Below are positions 46,930 to 58,418 of a DNA stretch of 64,000 bases, in pieces. The stretch's first letter is position 1, and every line of letters begins with the position of its first letter. This DNA comes from Rhizophagus clarus (lineage: Eukaryota > Glomeromycota > Glomeromycetes > Glomerales > Glomeraceae). The notes under the pieces were generated by a model. The model was not told where the DNA came from and did not search any database. It was given only the letters and a program-made list of their open reading frames with translations. Both the position numbers and the translations under genes were made by a program. The DNA lies in contig BLAL01000176.1 in NCBI GenBank assembly GCA_015698045.1, forward strand, positions 372,001 to 436,000, read 5' to 3'.

Positions 46930-48215
46930 AACTGAAAAAAAAATCAATAATAATAATAGACTATTTCTTCTTCTATTTCATCATCATAATCTATAATCTT
47001 AAATATAATAATACCTAAATTTTCATATTTTATTTATTTTCATGCTTTTCTTTATAATCATCTAAACTATCGTTAATATTACCAACTTATAAAAACTGAT
47101 TCTAAATTTACTAGAAATATATATGGATCTGAAATATCTAATTCACAAAAAATTATTTGGTGAATGATAGTAATAGTTTCAAATACTTTTTTTTTCAGAT
47201 AAATATTCACAAGTAAAACTTTTACCACATCAAATTTTAACACTTTCTAACATTCTTTATGAAATATTGAAAAAGGTTATTAAGGTATGGACAAAAGTTA
47301 GGAATAAATAAATTAAAGCCTTATTGGTTCCACCAATTTAGACCTTTTTAAGATTTTTTCCATTTATTTTTATTTTTAAAAGTTTCACTACATCACTAGT
47401 TCTTAGACATTGATAGGTTGTAATCTAGAAAAATTAATATATCGAAACAGTTTAAAATCTTTATCATCTGTTTTATTATCCAATGAAAATACAAATTCTT
47501 GTAAATTTGAACGATCTGATGGTAAATAAGTATTACAACCATAAAGATGTAATATTCGAGTGATTTTTTAAATTAAGTATAATATTTTTCCAACTTCCAT
47601 GATTATCAGCTGATAATTTTAAGTTTTAATTCATTTAAAATATTATAACTCTTAAAATCTATAGAAAGTGTTTGTAAATTATATCAAAATTAAGATAACT
47701 GATGAAAAAAATTAGAAGGAAGACAAGAACAACAGTGTAATTCTGAAAGATCTCCCATTCCAGAAAAGTAAGTAAAAGAAATTTATTATCACAAAAATCA
47801 TGATAATAGGACAATTTTTTAAAGAAGCTATTTAATTTGATGATTTCATTTGTGATGAAATAACTTTTATTTTCCAATCTCAATAATGTATCAGCAGTAA
47901 TAATTCCCCCGAAAACACTATCAATTATTCTACCAATCTCATAAATTGAAGGGTTTTTACAACATGTTGCATAATCAAACGAAGGTTATTTTAATATAGG
48001 TATTGAAATAAAAATTTTATTTTTCTTCTGGAAGGCAAGTAAGTGACGCAAGAATTGATTTGTCTTTTCTCAATAACTGATATATTGGATAAGAACTTTT
48101 AAAATTCATAATATTCCTCATAAATTCTAACAGAAATTTCACATCAAAGACGATCGTCTAACAAACATGAATGTAAGTGTGCCTGTCTTCATTTTAGTAT
48201 TTAATAAACATACAA
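46930..48215 (-). pseudogene. F-box/leucine-rich protein relic
   Basis: Minus-strand sequence follows the F-box genes nearby from the acidic Tyr-rich C-terminus (TCATCATAATCTATAATCTT at 46980) through the CCSCLP...DLSELHC block (47720-47760, CAACAGTGTAATTCTGAAAG) to the N-terminal region near 48150. It is about 200-250 bp shorter than the intact genes because of deletions, and it has frameshifts; the longest open piece is 74 codons. Upstream, at 48312-48335, part of the shared promoter motif remains. Confidence 0.8.
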
Positions 48216-49123
48216 TTATAAAATTGAAAAGGCATTTTTCATTAATAAAAAGAAAATTTTAGCATTATAATTTTTTAAAAATAGGAAGGAAATTTTAATT
48301 ACCTTGTCTATTATGTGTAATGGAGTTTTTCGGATGTACTACCGTAACTTTACATTGTACAATAATTATTTTTTTTCAATTGGTAAGGCTAATTAAATAG
48401 TTGCAATATCACATAATCGAAATTCAAAATTATTATAATAATTGTATCGCGAACTCTTAAAAGTAAACGGATCAAATTCCATGTTTCGAATTAATTGTAA
48501 TAAATTTATGTCTATTTATATCTGGAAAAATTCTCGATTAACAATTTTATACTTTAAAGCTAAAACATCGAGGATTTATCAAAATAATAAAAAATAAAAT
48601 GACTTAACAACAACTTCTAACCGACAGAGCTCATGATGAAATATTTAAATTATAAAAAAGCCTTTAGTAAAATTTCTATCAAAAACTGCGACATCATTCC
48701 TTTATATAGTTTTATATAAAATCAAATTTCATTCAACACCTAGTACTATCTACTTTAAAACTATAATATTCAATTATACTGCAATTTGCAAATTAATAAC
48801 GTTGATGGAGTAGTTATGCTCAAAATTATTTAGTCTGTACACTGTAAAAATAAACTCTAATATGAAAGTACATTAGTATACATGACGTAATTTAATCACT
48901 ATAAGTAAATTGTCTTAGATTTTTAGTAATAATAAATTTAGATGTGCTGTTAACAAAACCTGCAGAAGCATTTAATAATATTAGGGAACAATAAAAGTAC
49001 CATTTATTTACTATGTATAATTAAAAAAAAAAAATAAAGCTTATTTTCAAATATATTAAAAAAAAAATGGTTTCGAAATATAAAATAGAAACAAATAAAA
49101 TACATTAACTAAAAAAAAAAAAA

Positions 49124-49217
49124 TCAATAATAATAATGGACTTCTTCTTCTTCTCTTCCATCTTCATCATAATCTATAGTCCTAAATTTAATAACACCTA
49201 AATTTTCGTATTTTTTA
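49124..49217 (-). pseudogene. C-terminal end of the F-box gene, cut off by an insertion
   Basis: Continuing the frame of the 49.8-51.2 kb gene on the far side of the 600-bp element gives the family tail (KYENLGVI...RTIDYDEDGREEEE..HYYY) and a stop at 49126-49124. It aligns with the end of the gene at 55.3 kb, which shows that this was once one gene. Confidence 0.8.
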
Positions 49218-49817
49218 TCGCCGTTTTCGAATTAGTGTGATCAGGTGATTTGCTGATCAATTAAAATTAAAACATCGAAAACACCGAAAACAACCGAAAA
49301 CAATTAATTTATCAAAAATACTACTAGTTTATACTATCATAAACACATCAAAAGCCCATTTTTATAACTATTTCTTTTAAAAAAACATTAAACTTAACAT
49401 CTTGGCCTTCTTTACTATACTTATCAGATGTTTTATGGTGTTTTTTTTTATTTATTAAAAACTAAAGATCTAAATAAAAAAATAATTAGAAACGAAAAAA
49501 AAGGAAAAAAAAATAATAAAATAAAAAAAAATATTACCCAATACTTAGTAGTGAACCTCTAGAATCGTTAGGAGTCGGTTTTAGGAATCGGCTTTTAAGA
49601 ATCGGTCTTCAGGAATCGGTTTATAAGCTAAAACAAAAACAAAAGGCGAACGATAAAAAATTCATTAATGATGTTATGTAATGGTGGCTTAGAGTTATAC
49701 AGATCAAATGATAGTCATAGTTTTCATTGTACAACGTGATTTTATTTTTGTAATCTTCAAATCAATTTTTTATTTATTACAAATTAGTTGCCGATCACAG
49801 TAATTCGAAAACGGCGA
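49218..49817. mobile_element. TA-flanked miniature element (600 bp) inside the F-box gene
   Basis: The inverted ends begin TCGCCGTTTTCGAATTA and then read (G/C)TGTGATC, about 27 bp with one or two mismatches. TA flanks both sides (49216-49217 and 49818-49819). The paralogous F-box gene at 55.4 kb shows the uninterrupted site, which defines the insertion exactly and confirms a 2-bp target duplication of Tc1/mariner type. The interior is noncoding, with GAATCGG-type repeats near 49562-49620. Confidence 0.85.
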
Positions 49818-51207
49818 TAATAATTTTCATATTTTCTTCATAATCATCAAAACTTGTACAAGCACCTTTAATATTAATTAAAGAAAGTGGTTTTTTTGGT
49901 ATTCTTTTTCTCCAACTTATAAAAAATGATTCTAAATCTTTTAAAGATACATGTGAATTTGAAAGACTGTATATTTTTAATTTACAAAAATTATTTGGTG
50001 AATATCTTGCAACTGTATCAAATATTTCCTTTTCGGACAAATATTCATTAAAATAACCTTTACCACACCAAACTTTAATACTTTCTAAATGTTGACATTT
50101 AATAAATATGGTTTTTAATGCATCTAATTCATCTTTATGAAATAATAAAAAAAGACTTTTAAGATTTGGACAAAAATCGGGAATTGATAAACTTAAATCC
50201 TTATTACTTTCATCCGTATAAAAATTTTTAAGATTTTTCCCATTATTTTCTAAAAATTTCATCAAATATTCAGGTTTAGGAAATTGATAAGGAATTTTTA
50301 AAGTTTGTAATTTAGAAAAATTGACATATTGTAACATTCTAAAATCTTCAAAATTTGATCCACCCATAAATGAAAATATGAATTCTTGTAAATTTGTAAA
50401 TGAACTGACAAATGAATATGGTAAATTATTACTATTACCATAAAGATGTAATTTTGTTACAGTATTGGAGTGTTTTTTTAAAGTTGGTATAATACTTGCA
50501 CAACTTGAAATTTTAGCCGATAATTTTAAATTTTTTAAATTTTTTTGTAAAGAAATCAATTCTTTTAACTCATTTGAAATATTATAACTATCAAAATCTA
50601 TAGAAAGTGTTCGTAAATTATGACATAATTGTGACAGCTGATAAAAAAAATTAGGTGGAAGACAAGAACAACAGTGTAATTCTGAAAGATCTCTAACTCC
50701 AGGAAAATAAGGAAAAGAAAATTTAATAGGATAATAATTATGATAACAGGACAATTTTTTTAATGAAGATATTTGATTTGAAAACATTTTGATGAATTCA
50801 TTTGTGACTATATAATTTCTATCTTTTAAGCTTAATGAATTAAAAGATATCTTATTTCTAAAAATATTATCAACCAATCTACCAATTTCATAAATTGAAA
50901 GAGCTTTGCAAAATTTTGCATAATTAAACAAAGGTTGTTTTGATATGGGTATTGAAATAAAAATTTCATTTCTATGTAAGATTTCTTTTGATTCATTTGG
51001 AAGGCAAGTAAATAATGTATTAAGAATTGATGAATTTATAATTGATTGACAAGAACTTTCAAAATTCCCAATATTCCTCCATAAAATTCTAACAGAAATT
51101 TCACACCAAAGACGATTAACTAACAAGCATGAATGTAAGGTGTGACAATCTTCCTTTAAGTGTTCAATAATTTCATTTAAACAGTCAGTTAGAAGTTGAG
51201 AAGTCAT
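49795..51207 (-). CDS. F-box/leucine-rich protein, 470 aa, 3' end altered by an insertion
   Basis: The frame is intact from the ATG at 51207. Residues about 3-46 are an F-box: DCLNEIIEHL, then LLVNRLWCEISVRILWRN, matching the family pattern LPxDCLxEI...LVNRxWCxxxVxxLWR. A linker (LPNESKEIL, FISIPISKQPLFNY) and leucine-rich repeats with Asn/Cys-rich consensus follow (ELHCCSCLP, LCHNLRTLSI, FCPNLKSLFLLF, CQHLESIKVW). F-box proteins bring substrates to SCF ubiquitin ligases through Skp1; the repeats would bind the substrate. The last codons (IAVFELL and stop) come from the terminal repeat of the inserted element and replace about 30 residues of the family C-terminus. The core is complete, so the product could still work. 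Confidence 0.8.
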   Translation of the reverse strand: MTSQLLTDCLNEIIEHLKEDCHTLHSCLLVNRLWCEISVRILWRNIGNFESSCQSIINSSILNTLFTCLPNESKEILHRNEIFISIPISKQPLFNYAKFCKALSIYEIGRLVDNIFRNKISFNSLSLKDRNYIVTNEFIKMFSNQISSLKKLSCYHNYYPIKFSFPYFPGVRDLSELHCCSCLPPNFFYQLSQLCHNLRTLSIDFDSYNISNELKELISLQKNLKNLKLSAKISSCASIIPTLKKHSNTVTKLHLYGNSNNLPYSFVSSFTNLQEFIFSFMGGSNFEDFRMLQYVNFSKLQTLKIPYQFPKPEYLMKFLENNGKNLKNFYTDESNKDLSLSIPDFCPNLKSLFLLFHKDELDALKTIFIKCQHLESIKVWCGKGYFNEYLSEKEIFDTVARYSPNNFCKLKIYSLSNSHVSLKDLESFFISWRKRIPKKPLSLINIKGACTSFDDYEENMKIIIAVFELL

Positions 51208-51309
51208 TTTTGTTAATAATATAAGACAAATTTTTTTAAAATTTTTTTTTTAAAAAATATGAGAAAAAAAAAAAAAATAATCATCGTTCTTACTTACTAT
51301 TACATAATT

Positions 51310-51342
51310 TTTGTGTAATAAATATACGGAGTTTTTCGGATT
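51310..51342 (-). promoter_or_regulatory. Shared upstream motif of the F-box genes
   Basis: In coding orientation it reads ATCCGAAAAACTCCG and then TATATTTATTACACAA, 103-135 bp upstream of the ATG at 51207. The second F-box gene has nearly the same motif at a similar distance (56909-56940). Two TCCG half-sites followed by a TATA-like element suggest a core promoter with an activator site. This could also be inherited without selection from a recent duplication. Confidence 0.5.
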
Positions 51343-51879
51343 TACATTATCAGCATGCATTTGTATAACAATTTTTTTTGTCGATCGGTAATACTAATTT
51401 GCTTAGTACTGAAAATTATGATGATCAGCAACAATGGCTGGGAAAATTTATCAATTATTATCTTACCCAAATTACCACATCGTATATCATAAAAAATTGT
51501 AGAAATCTGGATGTTCTATAATTTTCCAGATACCCCGTGACGAAACACATACTAGATCCACTTAATAAAATATGTGGATCCACGTAAAGATATGTGGAAT
51601 TCTACATATTTCTAAGCTAATATCTAACAACAGAGCAAATTTTTAAAGAAACAATTTTATTAAATATTAATTTAAAGGACTCTGCAAAGTGCAGCATAAA
51701 AAAGCTTTTATATGAAATTTCATTTTATTTTAACATCTACATCAGAAATTTGATTGAATTAAGTTTCTGTAGCGTTCTAATTCAAATTTCAATATTTAAT
51801 TGATTCATTAGAAAGACGTATTAAGATTTAAGGATTGATTATGTAGCCTTTTGTGAAAATTTTGACAAAGGCTTTTAAA

Positions 51880-51990
51880 AATTCAAAAATTATTTTATAA
51901 AATTCTAATAAAAGTTGCGTACCAAAGATGATTAACTTATAAAATGAATATAAAGTTATCTTTTTCTAAACGTTCAAAGATGAATGTTGG
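51880..51990 (-). pseudogene. F-box N-terminal relic
   Basis: AAAATTCTAATAAAAGTTGC and ACCAAAGATGATTAACTTAT on the plus strand are mutated versions of the sequence that encodes NRLWCEISVRIL in the intact genes. Only about 100 bp are left. Confidence 0.6.
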
Positions 51991-52284
51991 CAACGTCCGG
52001 AAGTTTTTAAATAGATCGGCCCACGCAATACCATATGATTTGATTATTATTATTAATTTGGTACTTCAAATGAATCAAGGAATTTATTCCTTCATATAAT
52101 AATTGTTATCTCATTTCTTTTAGTAGAGTACTTGAAAAAACATTATACTCACCTCTCTAACAAAACACTCATAATGATAAGATTATAGATTTATAGTAAC
52201 AATGGTAAATACCATATTCATTTGCACAATTTTACAAGGATTCATATTTTTATTTATGTATGGAAAAATATTTATGATTTTTAA

Positions 52285-52490
52285 AATCGCAATAACTTAA
52301 TTTTCCAAATTACAAACTTAAAAAATTCCTTACCAATATTTAAGATCTGAATATGTCGTAATTATTTTCATCTTTATAAAGAAATATTTAAATCAAACGA
52401 TAATTAAAAAATATAAAAACTTAGGCTTTATTTATAACATATAATAAAGAAATAAAGGAAAAATGTAACTATCATTTTATTTTTGATTTT
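52285..52490 (+). pseudogene. F-box C-terminal relic in opposite orientation
   Basis: TTTTCCAAATTACAAACTTA then AAAAATTCCTTACC is the LQTLKIP block. After a deletion, AAAAAATATAAAAACTTAGG onward matches the KYKNLDVFRI...EEELKEED tail of the relic at 34.0 kb. Both are on the plus strand. Confidence 0.6.
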
Positions 52491-52869
52491 TATGTATTTT
52501 ATTCATTTCTATCAAAAATTAGTTGCTATTTTTATTGTAATAATGTGTGAGTCTTTTTTAAATAAGTTTATGAGTGAATATCTTTATAATGAATAAAAAA
52601 GAATGCTCTTTGATCATATATAAATTGTAATATGAAAGTTTTTTATTTGGTATTTATATTAAATTTTATTTTATTTTGATTAATATACGTTTAATTTAAC
52701 CATTATTAGTTTGTTGACGTAATAATAAATTTAGATACGCTATTAACCAAATAATTTACAGTAATACTTAATAAAAGTATTTTTATTTATTCTCTAACAT
52801 TATTATGTGTGGCTAAAAAAAAAGTAAATGAATATAAATAGAAATAAATAAAATACATTCACTGAAAAA

Positions 52870-53665
52870 AAAATCAATGATTTTTGTTAAACATTTCACC
52901 TCTTCTTTTAGCTTCTTCGTATATTGTAGTCCTAACTTTTAAAAGGATCATAATAATTAAAGAGTAATTTTTTTGATATTCTATTTTTCCAACTTACAAA
53001 AAATGATTCTAAATCAACTGAAGATGCAAGTGAATTTACATTTTTAATTTATGATGAATAATTTGCAACAATTACAAACAAATATTTTTTACAGACAAAT
53101 ATTATTTCTATAATATCATTACGAAATTTACAAAAAGGATTTTAAGGTTCGGTCAAAAATCGGGATTAGATACTTAAGGTTTTTTTCATTATTTACATTA
53201 TTTACTAAAAATTTCATTATATATTGGAATTTATAAAGTTTGTAATTTGGAAAAAATTATATGTTGCAACATTTTAAATTTTCTGAATATTGTTGGTTAA
53301 TCCTCTAATGAAGGTAGGAATAATATTCGCACAATCTGAATCTATAACGGATAATTTTTTTGAACTTTTCCGTAAAGAAATTAATTCCTTTAATTCGTTT
53401 GAAGTACTATCATAGAACGATATAGAAATAGATTGTAAATTATGGCACATTTGAGACAACTGATAAAAAAAATTAGAAAGACAAGAACAGCTAGCAGTGT
53501 AATTCTAAAAGATCTCTCACTCAAGGAAAATAAGGTAAATACTATAAATTGATACCATAATAATAATCATGGTAACAGGACAATTTTTCCAAAGAAAACA
53601 TTTGATTTGCAATCATTTTGATCATTTCATTTATCACCAGATAATTTCTACTGCCTTTGGACATA
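52870..53665 (-). pseudogene. F-box/leucine-rich protein relic
   Basis: Minus-strand blocks match the nearby F-box genes in order: a decayed acidic tail near 52900, the KLQTLKI region near 53230-53250, HNLQSISISFYD and SNELKELISLRK in the open frame 53274-53459, and the IKM...NQIFSLKKLSCYH region at 53570-53640. The N-terminal F-box is missing; similarity ends near 53665, where other DNA begins. Confidence 0.75.
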
Positions 53666-54339
53666 TTTCTTGAGCGATTTTTTCTTTCTGTTAAAGCAGT
53701 TAAGCCTATGTCATTACTTAAGACCGTATATTCATCAATCTCCTGAGATAAGATCTTGCAATAAACGGAATGATCTTTTTCAGTTGTTTGTCACTTATGC
53801 CTTTGTCGAGGTGATATTGAAAAGAACAGGAAATAGTACCTTCACACACGTCAAATGAAAAAACGTTTATCTAAGAAGAGTGAGAAGAATAAGATGAGAA
53901 GAAAAATTCAAAGTCTAACAGGAAATCCAAGGGTGGTACTTGTTTTTCCAACCAGGGATCAAGACATTTACTTGTAGAAGTTATTTCCACCTTGTTGAGT
54001 TAATTAGCGGCAGGAGCTAAAGGAGTTAAGAGGGCCGCGGTACTGGTAGGCATTAATACTAAGTACTTTTTCCTCTTTTCTCGGTGCGATTAGTCAGTAC
54101 ATATCTTATTCTATAAAAAATTGCAATAGATTAGTTTTCTCTTTTCTTATCTTATATAATGGACTAGTAGGTTCATTCTATGCACTAGTTATTTACATAA
54201 TAACGAGAAAAATATGAATAATGTTGTACCATACGAGGATGAATTAAAAAAGGAAGATCAATGTATTCATTTGTTCGTTTCTGAAAATAAATCTATTGTT
54301 ATTTTAGTATTATAATAAAGTATCCTTTTTTCTTTGACG

Positions 54340-54864
54340 GCTTTCGACAATGAAACATGGTATCATGTTCTTGATGCCAGGCAATTGGAGCTTAAAGAAA
54401 CGGAAAGCCCGTGAACAGTTCCAACTCGCAATATATGACTGCCCTCCATTATTGTTTGATAGCAAACTTTGGTACACCTCTAAGGGTGATTACCTTTTTA
54501 TGACAACACTTAACGTTAAAAGTTACAGCTAACGAGTTTTTATCGTGTATTTCGAAAATTCACAGATGTAGATCGAGCGATTAGAACACCTTTTGCAAAT
54601 AATGCAACAACTGCTCAGCTCCATTGGTCTCGACTTCGGTCCTATAAACGTGACAAAAAGCCACCTGAGGCCAACTTTGATGCAAAAAATCCTACTGGAA
54701 ATCAGAAAGGGCGTAGTAGATCATCAAAAATGATAAAGAGCCATAGCTCTGACGAACAGACTTCTTCAAAAAAGTCAGGAAGCAAGAAAACTAAACATAA
54801 AGAAGACGGATTGTCCGATAAAAAATTTAAGAAGTTAATAGAGCTTATTAAAATTTTATTGTAG
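54340..54864 (+). pseudogene. Relic of the RRM-type retroelement ORF1
   Basis: First frame: GIMFLMPGNWSLKKRKAREQ parallels GIWVRWFPGEWKLAQRKSRE of the intact ORF at 10.2-11.6 kb. After a frameshift near 54535 the second frame reads RKFTDVDRAIRTPF and then a Lys/Ser-rich tail (SSKKSGSKKTKHKED) with a closing amphipathic helix (KKFKKLIELIKILL, stop at 54862-54864), parallel to LCTLLKTLIQKLG. Upstream, 53.8-54.3 kb has only short basic stretches (KKRLSKKSEKNKMRRK). The 3' flank to about 55.06 kb ends in GCATTTACC and A-rich DNA like the fragment at 15.4 kb. Confidence 0.65.
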
Positions 54865-55323
54865 CATGTTCTTTCTTTTTTTTATTTTTAATGTACATAG
54901 GTTATTATGTAGTATTAGATAGGACCAGTTAACATTATTTGGTATATAGTGGAACTTGACGTTATCGTTCTTTGTATGTAAGCATTGTTCTACTAATGTA
55001 TGGTAGTGCGTTATTGTTCCTTATACAAATAAAACGCATGAGACATGCATTTACCAAGTTAAAAATAAAATAAAGTGTCCTCTTTTTAAACGGTTGATTA
55101 AGTTTAATGAGTGAATATCTTCCTAGTGAATAAAAGAATGTTCTTGGTTCATAAAATAGTAAACTTTAATATGAAAGTTCTTTATTAATATTAAAAATTT
55201 GATATCTTATATAATATATTAGTTGTCTTAAATCTTTAGTAATAATGAATTACTAGGAAATGACAAAATTACTATATAATAAAATTTCTATTATTATAAT
55301 TAAATACATTAATTAAAAAATAA

Positions 55324-56820
55324 TCAATTATAATAATAGGATACTTCTTCTTCTCTTTCATCTCCTTCATAACTTATAGTTCTAAATCTAACAATACCTA
55401 AATTTTCATACTTTTCAATTATTTCCATATTTTCTTCATAATCGTCTAAACATTTACAATTATCCTTAATAGTTATTAAAGAAAGTAATTTTTTTGGTAT
55501 TCTATTTCTCCAACTTAAAAAGAATGATTCTAAATCATCTACAGATACTTCTGAATTTGAAAGATTATGTATTTTTAATTCACAAAAATTATTTGATGAA
55601 TGATTTGCAACAATCTCAAGTACTTCCTTTTCAGGTAAATATTCATTAGAATAACCTTTACCACACCAAATTTTAAGACTTTCTAAATATTGACAATTAA
55701 TTAATATGGTTTTTAATGAATCTAAATCATTTTTATAAAATAATAAAAAAAGACTTTTAAGATTTGGACAAAGAATGGGGATAGATAAATGTAACTCTTT
55801 ATAATTTTCTTCTATATAAAACTTTTTAAGGTTTTTTCCATTATTTTCTAAAAATTTCATTATATCTTCAGGATTTGGACATTGATAAGGAATTTTTAAA
55901 GTTTGTAATTTAGAAAAATTAACATATCGTAAAATATTAAAATTCTCAATATTTATCCCTCCCATAAGTGAAAATATAAATTCTTGTAAATTTGTGAATG
56001 AACTTACAAATGAATATGATAAATTATCATTGTTACTATAAAGATGTAATTTTGTTATAGTATTGGAACGTTTTTCCAAAATAGGTATAATATCACGACT
56101 TGACTTTTCAGCTACTAATTTTAAGGTTAAGGTTTGTAGATTATTTTGTAAAGAAATCAATTCTTTTAATTCATTTGAAATATCACCATCACAAAATGAT
56201 ATAGAAATAGATTGTAAATTTTGACATAATTGAGATAATTGATGAAAAAATTTAGAAGGAAGACAAGAACAGCAATGTAATTCTGAAAGATCCCTCATTC
56301 CGGGAAAATAAGGAAAAGAAAAATTAATAGGATAATGATAATATGATAATTTTTTCAAAGAAAAAATTTGATTTGCGAACATTTTGATTAATTCATTTGT
56401 AACTAAACAATTTCTATCTTTTATATTTAATGAATTAATAGATGGTTCAAACTTGAAAACATTATCAACCATTCTTTTAATCTTAAAAATTGAAAGAGCT
56501 TTGCAAAATGTTGCATAGTTAAACAAAGGTCGTTTTGATATAGGTGTTGAAATGAAAATTTCAATTTGATATAAGAGCCCTTTTGATTCATTTGGAAGGC
56601 AAGTGAATAATGTATTAAGAATTGATGAATCTACTAGTTCAAATAATTTATCATGTTCGAAACTTTGAATGTCCTTGTAAACAATATTCCTCCACAAAAT
56701 TCTAACAGAAATTTCACACCAAAGACGATTAACTAACAAGCATGAATATAAGGTGTGTCTATCTTCCTCTAAATATTCAATAATTTCATTTAAACAGTCA
56801 ATTGGAATCTGAAAAGTCAT
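55324..56820 (-). CDS. F-box/leucine-rich protein, 498 aa
   Basis: This is a complete frame from the ATG at 56820 to the TAA near 55324. F-box at about residues 3-48 (DCLNEIIEYLEEDRHTLYSC, then LVNRLWCEISVRILWRN), a linker with LPNESKGLL and FISTPISKRPLFNYATF, then irregular leucine-rich repeats (KKLSYYHYP, ELHCCSCLP, LCQNLQSISI, NLQTLTLKL, KLQTLKIPY, LCPNLKSLFL, CQYLESLKIW) and an acidic, Tyr-rich C-terminus (EREEEVSYYYN). The expected role is substrate adaptor of an SCF ubiquitin ligase; the target is unknown. It is the only complete member of the local cluster and the reference used to recognise the others. The shared promoter motif lies 89-120 bp upstream. Confidence 0.85.
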   Translation of the reverse strand: MTFQIPIDCLNEIIEYLEEDRHTLYSCLLVNRLWCEISVRILWRNIVYKDIQSFEHDKLFELVDSSILNTLFTCLPNESKGLLYQIEIFISTPISKRPLFNYATFCKALSIFKIKRMVDNVFKFEPSINSLNIKDRNCLVTNELIKMFANQIFSLKKLSYYHYPINFSFPYFPGMRDLSELHCCSCLPSKFFHQLSQLCQNLQSISISFCDGDISNELKELISLQNNLQTLTLKLVAEKSSRDIIPILEKRSNTITKLHLYSNNDNLSYSFVSSFTNLQEFIFSLMGGINIENFNILRYVNFSKLQTLKIPYQCPNPEDIMKFLENNGKNLKKFYIEENYKELHLSIPILCPNLKSLFLLFYKNDLDSLKTILINCQYLESLKIWCGKGYSNEYLPEKEVLEIVANHSSNNFCELKIHNLSNSEVSVDDLESFFLSWRNRIPKKLLSLITIKDNCKCLDDYEENMEIIEKYENLGIVRFRTISYEGDEREEEVSYYYN

Positions 56821-56908
56821 TTTATTATTAATATAAAGAAAAAATTTTAGCTAAAAAAAAAAAAAATATCAGAAATAATAATTGTTTTGCTTGCTATTAT
56901 AATAATTT

Positions 56909-56940
56909 TTTGTGTAATAAATATTCGGATTTTTTCGGAT
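56909..56940 (-). promoter_or_regulatory. Shared upstream motif, second F-box gene
   Basis: In coding orientation it reads ATCCGAAAAAATCCG, then AATATTTATTACACAA. It differs from the motif at 51310-51342 at only a couple of positions, while the DNA between motif and ATG is less alike. Confidence 0.5.
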
Positions 56941-57429
56941 GCAATGGTCGATCAATTATGACGTACGTAAAAATCAAAATGTTGTTGTTGTTGGTAAATC
57001 AATAACATAACCAATTGCTTGAGAGGCGCAGCAAAAAATAAAGGTAGGACATTACGTCAAAGCTAGCGAAAAAGGAAACGAAGTTTGAAGGAGAAAGAAC
57101 GAATAATATTACAGAAAAAAAATTAACAAAAGAAGTTAGTTCAACAAGACAAAATCTTAATATGGGAATACAACACAATTCTAAGATAAAAAAATCAATA
57201 GAAGGAAGGATTAGTGGTCACAAAAGGAGTACACAAAAGAGATAAAAATAGAAAATGCAACAGTACCTGTAAATCCGGATTCCGGAACCCTCCAATCGAC
57301 ACAAAAATCTACAATAATGAAACACGTGATTACATAATATATGATTTTCCGAGTAGAGACAAATGTTTACAACAAGCAATTATAGGTTAAAAAGGTATCC
57401 ATTTAAACGTCAGCATAAATATAAAACAC

Positions 57430-58020
57430 TCAAAGCGTTTATTATGTTTAAATAAGATTTAGAAAAAATTCTGATAACTGGACCGATGGTACCCTTGTTC
57501 AATGAATGAGAAAAATATAGCAGACAAGAATAGTTTTCAACTATTCACAAAATTACAGAGCAAAGCTAAAGAATTAGACAAGGCGGTATTGGCGAACCAA
57601 TACCTTCAAAAATACAATTGTAATTTTACTAAAGTAATCATGTTTAGGAGAAATTATACTTTCAGACAGCTTTCGCTACTTGACATATAGCTGAAAGAAG
57701 ATGAACTAAAAGGAATTAGATGGATTCCTAAAGAACAAATGAATATTAAGAAGCTTAGCAAAGCAAGAAAAGACGATATTGCGCCTCTAATTGTTGTATA
57801 AGTCCAAGAAAAAGGAAACCTGTTGAAGCGTGTCTCTAACTAGAAGAAATGTTAAATATTACAGGGAAGCTTTTGGTATAACTCGAAAAAAATAGGAAGT
57901 TTCTGTTAATAAAAGATCATAAAGATGAAAAAGAACACCGCAAATTCGCCGAAATACTAGCAGATTTTAATCATATCGAAAGAAGAACGTAAAGAAATAA
58001 TAGAAAATGAATTTATTAAA
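57430..58020 (+). pseudogene. Unknown coding relic
   Basis: One plus-strand frame reads KNSFQLFTKLQSKAKELDKA, then VLANQYLQKY and a stop at 57688-57690. Coding-like sequence resumes with LKEDELKGIRWIPKEQMNIK, then KLSKARKDDIAPLIVV and another stop. I do not recognise the family. The charged, Lys-rich style and the stops suggest a decayed transposon or host ORF. Confidence 0.4.
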
Positions 58021-58205
58021 AGGGAAAAAATTATAAGGGAATCGTTATATACTGTATTATGTCTCAAAATTTATATATTAAAATAATTTAAAAGGAAATT
58101 TACATATCTAATCTTCGTTTTTTTTGTGTATCTAATTTTCTTTATCTTTATCATCTTTATCTTTGTTTTATTTATTTTATAGACGGTCAACTTTATATTT
58201 GTCAC

Positions 58206-58418
58206 GTGAGGTTGAATTTATTGGTTCGTATAAGTAGAATCGAACCATTCTTAGAAACAATCTCCTTCTATAAAGAAACTCTGGACATTATCCTCAAAAT
58301 ACAATTGAGAGATAGACAAATGATGGAGTCTACATCATACAACAACATTAACACTGAACAGCTTATACATGCTCAAAAAGAGAAACTCCCCTGGCGAGTA
58401 CTTGGACCTTACCAATAA
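58206..58418 (+). pseudogene. Short ORF, probably a relic
   Basis: A 70-codon frame (LLVRISRIEPFLETISFYKE and on) contains mixed hydrophobic and charged residues and opens just after a CACGTGA sequence. There is no recognisable domain. It may continue the relic upstream in another frame. Confidence 0.3.
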
